Source: Candidatus Woesearchaeota archaeon (GTDB lineage: Archaea; Nanobdellota; Nanobdellia; Woesearchaeales; UBA12501). Taken from it: a DNA stretch of 18,182 nucleotides. Location: contig JACOVN010000105.1 in NCBI GenBank assembly GCA_016177315.1, positions 1 through 18,182 on the forward strand, written 5' to 3'. Below the pieces are notes generated by a model. It searched no databases, had not been told where the DNA came from, and was given only the letters and a program-made list of their open reading frames with translations. This document shows positions 14,114 through 18,182 of this stretch, piece after piece. Within the stretch, counting starts at the first letter, position 1; the number at the start of each line of letters is the position of its first letter. Position numbers and translations under genes: made by a program.

Positions 14114-14605
14114 ATGCGCAAAGCCGTCTATGCAGGAAGCTTTGATCCCATTACCAATGGGCACCTGTGGATGATTGAAAGAGGAATAAGGCTCTTTGAC
14201 GAATTGGTTGTTGCAATTGGCGTAAATCCGGACAAGAAGTATGCGTTTTCCCTGGAGGAACGGTTAGCGATGCTGCGAGAAACCATAGGGCAGCATCCGA
14301 ATGTAACCATCGATACCTTTGAGCATCTCTTCCTGGTGAATTATGCTAAGGCTGTTGGGGCACAATATGTCTTGCGCGGAATACGGACAGAGGCTGATTA
14401 TGAGTATGAAAGGGGTATGCGACACATTAACAGTGACTTAGACCCGGAAATAGAGATGGTATTCTTAATGCCACCCAGAGGCATTGCAGAGATTAGTTCC
14501 AGCGTCGTAAAAGGTTTAGTAGGGCCAGCAGGATGGCAGGATATTGTCAAGCAGTATGTTCCAGAGGCAGTGTATAGAAAATTCTTGGAGAGGTTTGGAA
14601 AATGA
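14114..14605 (+). CDS. coaD: Phosphopantetheine adenylyltransferase, bacterial type (CoaD)
   Basis: Catalyses ATP + 4'-phosphopantetheine to dephospho-CoA + pyrophosphate, the penultimate step of coenzyme A synthesis, in the cytoplasm. The 163-residue product is the normal bacterial CoaD length and has its nucleotidyltransferase motifs: [20 protein letters not shown] with the catalytic TNGH (residues 14-17), Lys41/Lys42, [16 protein letters not shown] with Arg88 and Arg91, and EISSSVVKG (126-134) matching the ISSS(L/V)VK ATP-binding motif. Most archaea use a different, divergent enzyme (COG1019), so this copy suggests acquisition from bacteria. ATG 14114 is chosen as it matches the family start; ATG 14087 is possible. 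The stop overlaps the HD gene by 4 bases. Confidence 0.93.
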   Translation: MRKAVYAGSFDPITNGHLWMIERGIRLFDELVVAIGVNPDKKYAFSLEERLAMLRETIGQHPNVTIDTFEHLFLVNYAKAVGAQYVLRGIRTEADYEYERGMRHINSDLDPEIEMVFLMPPRGIAEISSSVVKGLVGPAGWQDIVKQYVPEAVYRKFLERFGK

Positions 14606-15222
14606 AAAGCCTCGATAGATGGGTGGATTTCTGGAAGAGGATAGGAGCAGCAGGAGATTCTGGTAGAGTCTATTTGCAGTTAGCAGTGATGTACTCTCAG
14701 ACAGACCGAGCGTACCATACTATGCACCATATTATGGAATGCTTGGATGAGTTTGAGCAAGCCAGGCATCTTCCAGAGCATCCCTTGGAAGTGGAAATGG
14801 CCATTTGGTTCCATGACGCTGTTTATGATACGCATGCAAAGGATAACGAAGAAAGAAGTGCACAGCTTGCATTGGAGTCAGGAAGAGCAATGAAACTTCC
14901 AGAGGAGCTTGGAAAGAGAGTCTACGACCTTATTTTAGCAACAAGGCATGTGCAGATTCCGGAAGGCATGGATGCACAAGTATTAACAGATATCGACCTT
15001 TCCGGATTTGGAAAATCAGAAGAAGTCTTTGATGAAAATACAAGGAAAATTAGGGCAGAGTACCATTGGGTTCCAGAAGAGGATTTCAGGGCAGAACGAG
15101 CCTGGATTCTGCTGGGATTTTTAGAGAGGCCTAGCATCTATGCAACAGAATTTTTCCAGCAGAAATATGAGGCTCAGGCAAGGAAGAATTTGGAGAGGGA
15201 ATTGGTACGGTTAAGGATGTGA
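14602..15222 (+). CDS. HD-superfamily phosphohydrolase, COG4339-like
   Basis: Predicted metal-dependent phosphohydrolase of unknown substrate. The 206-residue product matches the family of small HD proteins grouped as COG4339. Motifs in order: [14 protein letters not shown] (His39, with His42/His43), [20 protein letters not shown] (His71-Asp72 as the HD pair, Asp76, Asn82-Glu83), and [10 protein letters not shown] (Asp130/Asp132). These are the expected metal ligands and acidic residues, so an active enzyme is likely. It overlaps coaD by 4 bases (ATGA), so the two are co-translated; a role with CoA or other nucleotide-containing metabolites is inference only. Family members have been mislabelled as NMDA-receptor subunits in databases, which is not meaningful. 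Confidence 0.85.
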   Translation: MKSLDRWVDFWKRIGAAGDSGRVYLQLAVMYSQTDRAYHTMHHIMECLDEFEQARHLPEHPLEVEMAIWFHDAVYDTHAKDNEERSAQLALESGRAMKLPEELGKRVYDLILATRHVQIPEGMDAQVLTDIDLSGFGKSEEVFDENTRKIRAEYHWVPEEDFRAERAWILLGFLERPSIYATEFFQQKYEAQARKNLERELVRLRM

Positions 15223-15230
15223 TAAAGATC

Positions 15231-15245
15231 GAAAGATTTGTATTT
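15231..15245 (+). promoter_or_regulatory. Promoter (BRE/TATA) of the SSCEGH-motif gene
   Basis: GAAAGATTTGTATTT lies in the 44-base gap after the HD gene. The GAAAGATTT part is identical to that of the promoter at 13522-13530. The first T (15237) is 30 bases before ATG 15267, predicting a leaderless mRNA separate from the preceding operon. Confidence 0.65.
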
Positions 15246-15266
15246 GGAAAAAATAAGTGATCTTCT

Positions 15267-15770
15267 ATGGATAAGCAGAGCATTAATTATGGAGAAATTG
15301 ATGAAGGAATAAGGGATTTAGTGCAGAAGCTCAATGATATTCCCTTCGTAGCGACACAGTCCAGTTGTGAGGGCCATATACGGCCCAGCATGGCAGATAT
15401 TTTTCCAGATGAAGGACATGCACTCTTAGATGGTGGGCACATCATTTTTAGGGTGGACAGAAGGTATAAAGGTGGTAGACATTTTCTAGAAGAAATGGCT
15501 CGACTCCCAGAAACATATCCCTTTGTTGCGTTGCATGTACATCATTGCAAGGAGTTTCCTTGTGAAATTGAGGGCAGCCATAGTATAAGTCTTGGATGTG
15601 AAGATCTGACCGATTCGGAAGCTTTTCAAGGAGATACATTGGAGGCACACATAAAGAGGCGTTTTCAGGTTCCAACGCAGCAGGGATATCAAAGACTTCA
15701 AGAGTTTAGGGGGGTTTGGGCGAACGTATTAACCATTGCTGAAAGATATGTACGGAATAGAGCTACTTAG
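15267..15770 (+). CDS. Uncharacterised protein with SSCEGH motif, 167 residues
   Basis: I do not know a characterised function. The protein is soluble, with no signal or membrane segment. A motif PFVATQSSCEGHIRP (residues 26-40) is followed by GGHIIFRVD (56-64) and a His/Cys-rich strand HVHHCKEFPCEIEGSHS (90-106) with Cys111. The SC(E/S)G pattern after a short helix, followed by a hydrophobic strand, resembles the N-terminal region of the tRNA wybutosine enzyme TYW3 (SSCSGR) and uncharacterised SCEGH-type proteins; this resemblance is remote. Cys34, His37 and the His90-Cys99 cluster could bind metal or be catalytic. It has its own leaderless-type promoter, and its last 8 bases overlap the convergent primase gene. 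Confidence 0.75.
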   Translation: MDKQSINYGEIDEGIRDLVQKLNDIPFVATQSSCEGHIRPSMADIFPDEGHALLDGGHIIFRVDRRYKGGRHFLEEMARLPETYPFVALHVHHCKEFPCEIEGSHSISLGCEDLTDSEAFQGDTLEAHIKRRFQVPTQQGYQRLQEFRGVWANVLTIAERYVRNRAT

Positions 15771-17112
15771 TAATTTTTTGTTCCCTTGATTCGTTTCTTT
15801 TTTTTCCTTTTCCTCCTTCCTCCTCCTGCAAAAAATAGCTCTTCCTCCTCGCATAACTTACCGGATTCTTAATCATCCTGCAGAGATTGTCTGGCTTGCA
15901 GATGCCAATGTCTACATAGTATGCCAAATTCTGGCAATTAGGAGGCAAAATTTTCTTCTGCTGTTGCTGATGATAGCGCAATTGGCCAACCAGCACTGTT
16001 TCTCTGAGCGGTTCTGGATTCTTCTTGTTCCACTCCAGCAGTTTTTTCTCAATATCAGCATAACTCCACCCTAGAGAGCTGAGAAAATTAATCAGAATAA
16101 AAATAAAGCGTTTCCTTCCATCTGCCAATCCTTTCAAGCCTAGCTGAATGCAGGGAGGGAAAAATTGCTCTGGCACTGCCTGTTGCAATGTCTGGAATTT
16201 TCTATGAAAGTCTTGCTGCTCCTTCTTCCATTCCTCCTGCTCTAATTTAGTGGTGAAATCAAAGGCATCAATCAATAGGCTCTTTGCCGCTGCAGCAGTG
16301 TTGCTCACCCTGAATAGAAAAGCGAATTTTTCATCCACTACCACCTGCTCTGGTTTTGCCGTTTCTTTCTGGAATTCCAGAACTTTTTTTGTATCGATAG
16401 GAATGGAAACCAATCCAGACTTTTCATGGAAGCAGTAGGGCATCCGGTAGAGATGCCTGGAAGAAATGAGGACCGTATCCAGATGAATGATAGCAAAGGG
16501 ATTGAATTTGTTCCCTTGCACTAATTCCCCAAAGGGTTTGCCGGTTTTTTCTACTATCTTCTGGATAGTATCCAATGCCAATATTTCCTTCGCTAGCCGT
16601 TCTTGTATCCGATGTTGTAGAAAAGCCGCAACTTTTCTTGGTCCTTCGGGAAAGAGGAGTTTCATTTCCTGGTTGTGCATACGCTCTGGAAAAGTCTCAA
16701 AGGGAATGCCAATATGAAAACCCCTATTGCCAGAATACTTGATGCTGCAGGAAACTCCATACGCTTCTATAGCCTTGACGAGCAAATGGGCGGTTCGTTG
16801 GTTGTATTCAAAGAAAGGGCTGTCGATATCCAGCACCACATCCCAACCAATTCTGAGTTTGTCTAGATCTGCTTTTCGCATTTCTGGATCTAATTGCAAG
16901 GGATTTCTCCACCGTTCTTCAGAAGCATGGAAGGAAGTGGCACCTTGCTTTGCGAGTTCGAGAACATCGTTGGCATACTGTAAGGTATCAGGTCTTTTTC
17001 CGAATTCCTCTCCATACTTCACTGCCACTTCTCGCTGCTGGGCGTGTTCCACTAATGCTTCCTGAATATCTTTCCTCTTATAATGGTTGAGCAATATACT
17101 GAGACTGAGCAT
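15763..17112 (-). CDS. priS: Fused DNA primase: PriS catalytic domain plus PriL iron-sulfur domain
   Basis: Archaeo-eukaryotic primase that makes replication primers. The 449 residues hold two subunits in one chain. The PriS part (about 1-270) has KRPDTLQYANDVLELAKQGA and TSFHASEERW, the catalytic DxD at Asp95/Asp97 (VVLDIDSPF), the SGNRGFHIG motif (127-135) and third acidic residue Asp212 followed by SSRHLYRMPYCFHEKSGL. The second part (about 315-427) is the PriL C-terminal domain with four cysteines, Cys321 (PPCIQ), Cys393 (PPNCQN), Cys405 and Cys411, the expected ligands of a 4Fe-4S cluster. The PriL N-terminal domain is missing; only a linker of about 45 residues joins the parts. A Lys/Glu-rich tail ends the protein. 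Such fusions are known in Nanoarchaeum and other DPANN archaea. Confidence 0.9.
   Translation of the reverse strand: MLSLSILLNHYKRKDIQEALVEHAQQREVAVKYGEEFGKRPDTLQYANDVLELAKQGATSFHASEERWRNPLQLDPEMRKADLDKLRIGWDVVLDIDSPFFEYNQRTAHLLVKAIEAYGVSCSIKYSGNRGFHIGIPFETFPERMHNQEMKLLFPEGPRKVAAFLQHRIQERLAKEILALDTIQKIVEKTGKPFGELVQGNKFNPFAIIHLDTVLISSRHLYRMPYCFHEKSGLVSIPIDTKKVLEFQKETAKPEQVVVDEKFAFLFRVSNTAAAAKSLLIDAFDFTTKLEQEEWKKEQQDFHRKFQTLQQAVPEQFFPPCIQLGLKGLADGRKRFIFILINFLSSLGWSYADIEKKLLEWNKKNPEPLRETVLVGQLRYHQQQQKKILPPNCQNLAYYVDIGICKPDNLCRMIKNPVSYARRKSYFLQEEEGGKGKKRNESREQKITK
15774..15805 (+). terminator. Oligo-T terminator of the SSCEGH gene, inside the primase 3' end
   Basis: T6 at 15774-15779 begins 3 bases after the plus-strand stop, and T8 follows at 15798-15805. 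Oligo-T runs are sufficient archaeal termination signals. Both runs lie within the convergent primase coding sequence and encode its Lys-rich tail. Confidence 0.55.
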
Positions 17113-17133
17113 TCGTTGGGGGAAGGAAGCAGG

Positions 17134-17142
17134 ATTTAATAA
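17134..17142 (-). promoter_or_regulatory. TATA box of the fused primase gene
   Basis: Minus strand TTATTAAAT preceded by ACAAACA. Its first T (17142) lies 30 bases before the A of ATG 17112, the same spacing as the plus-strand genes, predicting a leaderless mRNA. Confidence 0.6.
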
Positions 17143-17171
17143 TGTTTGTATGGAGAGAGGAAGAGAGAATA

Positions 17172-17179
17172 TTTAAATA
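17172..17179 (+). promoter_or_regulatory. TATA box of the membrane-anchored protein gene
   Basis: TTTAAATA preceded by AGAGAATA; its first T is 29 bases before ATG 17201, predicting a leaderless mRNA. It lies about 30 bases from the divergent primase TATA box, so the two promoters are back to back in an 88-base gap. Confidence 0.7.
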
Positions 17180-17200
17180 GCATGCTGTTCTTGTACAGCA

Positions 17201-17845
17201 ATGAAAAGGGAGCAATGGCTTCTTCTGTTGAGCATCATCCTGTCTCTTGTAATTATAGTATTACTTATGCGGTATATGCTGGAAATCGATACTGAAAAAC
17301 TTAGCAGAGTAACTTCCATGACTGAAGAACAGTATGAGGCATTTCGGTGGTTGGAGCATAATGTCCAGCAGCATGAGGAAATTCTCTTTCTCTTTGGGAA
17401 TGACTACAAACACAGCAGCATTGTATTAAAACATCCACATGCGAGAATCTCAGAGCAGGACATGGCTACTATCTTGGTTACGAATTTCTCTTACAGACAA
17501 ATAACTCCCATTTTTCCTAGACAAGGGATAGAACCCAAGGCAATTTTCAATAACTCCAGAATCCAATCGATCGAAGAGCCTTTGCAAGAAAGGCTTCAAG
17601 CGTTCTCGAATATCAGCATCTGCGATTTTGATTATTATGTGTTTGATAAGTTTGCGCGGATGGAGTTGAAGCTGCAAAATAAAACTGAGGTTATCGGAAA
17701 TTCTACTGCTTTCATTCAGAATCTTGTACTTTTTAACATTGTATTTCTAGAGAAAGCCACAGAGAAGAAAGCAGTTACTGTTGTGTATATGAACGACCAA
17801 GTCGTGATTGTGAAGAATTGGAAAAAAGGCAAGGAGTGTGTATAA
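17201..17845 (+). CDS. Membrane-anchored extracytoplasmic protein, unknown function, 214 residues
   Basis: The first residues (MKREQ) are basic, followed by one hydrophobic helix at about 6-23, so the remaining 190 residues should face outward. No cleavage motif is evident; it looks like a signal anchor. The outer part begins with EEQYEAFRWLEHN (42-54) and ILFLFGNDYKHSS (61-73). This pattern recalls the soluble tail of archaeal oligosaccharyltransferase-type membrane glycosyltransferases, but only faintly and without catalytic residues, so I give no function. Five N-X-S/T sequons occur (Asn95, Asn117, Asn137, Asn160, Asn167), consistent with an N-glycosylated surface protein. It has its own promoter and a T-run just after its stop. 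Confidence 0.75.
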   Translation: MKREQWLLLLSIILSLVIIVLLMRYMLEIDTEKLSRVTSMTEEQYEAFRWLEHNVQQHEEILFLFGNDYKHSSIVLKHPHARISEQDMATILVTNFSYRQITPIFPRQGIEPKAIFNNSRIQSIEEPLQERLQAFSNISICDFDYYVFDKFARMELKLQNKTEVIGNSTAFIQNLVLFNIVFLEKATEKKAVTVVYMNDQVVIVKNWKKGKECV

Positions 17846-17850
17846 TCCAT

Positions 17851-17876
17851 GTAATTTTTTGGCTATGGCAAAGCCA
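17851..17876 (+). terminator. Oligo-T run with following hairpin downstream of the membrane-anchored protein gene
   Basis: T6 at 17855-17860 lies 9 bases after the stop. It is followed by a short hairpin, TGGCT (17860-17864) pairing with AGCCA (17872-17876). The T-run alone could end transcription in archaea. The hairpin lies after rather than before the T-run, so it is not a bacterial-type terminator. Confidence 0.45.
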
Positions 17877-17914
17877 CAAAACTATGCCAGAACTGCGCGA
17901 TTAGTCGCTAAAAC

Positions 17915-17922
17915 TTTATAAA
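17915..17922 (+). promoter_or_regulatory. TATA box of the small membrane protein gene
   Basis: TTTATAAA preceded by CTAAAAC. Its first T is 30 bases before ATG 17945, again predicting a leaderless mRNA. A small inverted repeat, GCGA-TTAG-TCGC (17897-17908), ends 6 bases upstream of the box and could be an operator. Confidence 0.7.
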
Positions 17923-17944
17923 CTTCCTCAAAAATATCTCTTCT

Positions 17945-18133
17945 ATGGTCTTCCGTCATCTCTTAGGGTATCTCCTCATTATCATTGGCATCTTTGGCCT
18001 TTTCCTGCCCATGATGCAGGGTATCGCGTTAATTCTCCTCGGCGTTTTCATCCTCAAAAGAGAAAAATTTGATGCGATTGTCAAGAGAGTAAACACCTGG
18101 AAGGATAAATGGCTGGAGAAGAAGTGGAAATGA
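17945..18133 (+). CDS. Small two-helix membrane protein, 62 residues
   Basis: Residues about 6-21 and 25-38 form two hydrophobic helices separated by FLPMMQG, followed by a basic, lysine-rich cytoplasmic tail (RVNTWKDKWLEKKWK). The arrangement GYLLIIIGIFGLFLPMMQGI resembles the PGPGW family (Pfam PF09656) of small membrane proteins, whose function is unknown; that match is by eye and tentative. It has its own promoter, and its stop overlaps the next start as ATGA, indicating an operon with the gene that runs off the window. Confidence 0.75.
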   Translation: MVFRHLLGYLLIIIGIFGLFLPMMQGIALILLGVFILKREKFDAIVKRVNTWKDKWLEKKWK

Positions 18134-18182
18134 AGACAAGAGAGCAGGAAGCATTGCTGGAATGGGTGGAAGAGTTGAGGGC
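18130..18182 (+). CDS. Start of an unidentified gene (partial, 17 codons)
   Basis: ATG 18130 overlaps the stop of the preceding gene by 4 bases (ATGA) and the frame is open to the window edge, beginning MKTREQEALLEWVEELR. The sequence is charged and probably helical, but too short to identify. The overlap and the GGA just upstream are the reasons for calling it. Confidence 0.5.
   Translation, partial: MKTREQEALLEWVEELR

Noticed and set aside
17860..17876. Bacterial-style intrinsic terminator after the surface protein gene
   Set aside because: The T-run precedes the hairpin instead of following it; archaeal oligo-T termination explains the site better.
1..18182. tRNA, rRNA, CRISPR arrays, insertion sequences or phage genes
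   Set aside because: No cloverleaf with TTCGAAT-type T-loop, no regularly spaced repeats, and no transposase or integrase motifs were seen in the intergenic regions; the window appears to be ordinary chromosomal backbone.

Overview
The window is archaeal. Nearly three quarters of it (1-13217, minus strand) is one uninterrupted ribosomal-protein operon in the classic archaeal order: L3-L4-L23-L2-S19-L22-S3-L29-eIF1(SUI1)-Rpp29-S17-L14-L24-S4e-L5-S14-S8-L6-L32e-L19e-L18-S5-L30-L15-SecY (SecY is cut by the window start). The archaeal/eukaryotic-only proteins S4e, L32e and L19e, together with eIF1 and the RNase P protein Rpp29, exclude a bacterium. A single-polypeptide fusion of the small and large primase subunits, an extended S14 and very compact gene packing point to a DPANN archaeon (Nanoarchaeota/Woesearchaeota-like). 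That placement is inference; no phylogeny was run.

Region 1 (1-13217, minus): the genes abut or overlap by a few bases (many ATGA or TAATG junctions) and several have a visible GGAG/GAGG ribosome-binding site. Many of the proteins carry charged or Ala/Lys-rich tails beyond the family core: S5 at the N terminus; L32e, L29, S3, L22 and L4 at the C terminus. A candidate promoter and Shine-Dalgarno site precede L3.

Region 2 (13218-13557) is the divergent regulatory region between L3 and the plus-strand genes. It holds several AT-rich boxes and short AGGCTT repeats, and no RNA gene that I can see.

Region 3 (13558-15770, plus): an unknown protein, a bacterial-type phosphopantetheine adenylyltransferase (CoaD, coenzyme A synthesis) and a COG4339-type HD phosphohydrolase form a tight operon. 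A separately promoted small protein with an SSCEGH motif follows.

Region 4 (15763-17112, minus): the fused PriS-PriL primase, which is convergent with the preceding gene and overlaps it by 8 bp.

Region 5 (17201-18182, plus): a membrane-anchored protein with many N-glycosylation sequons, a 62-residue two-helix membrane protein, and the start of another gene overlapping it by 4 bp.

The clearest pattern that is not a gene is promoter geometry. Five transcription units outside the ribosomal operon have a TATA-like box whose first base lies 29-30 bp upstream of the first base of the ATG. This predicts leaderless mRNAs, in contrast with the Shine-Dalgarno-led ribosomal operon.
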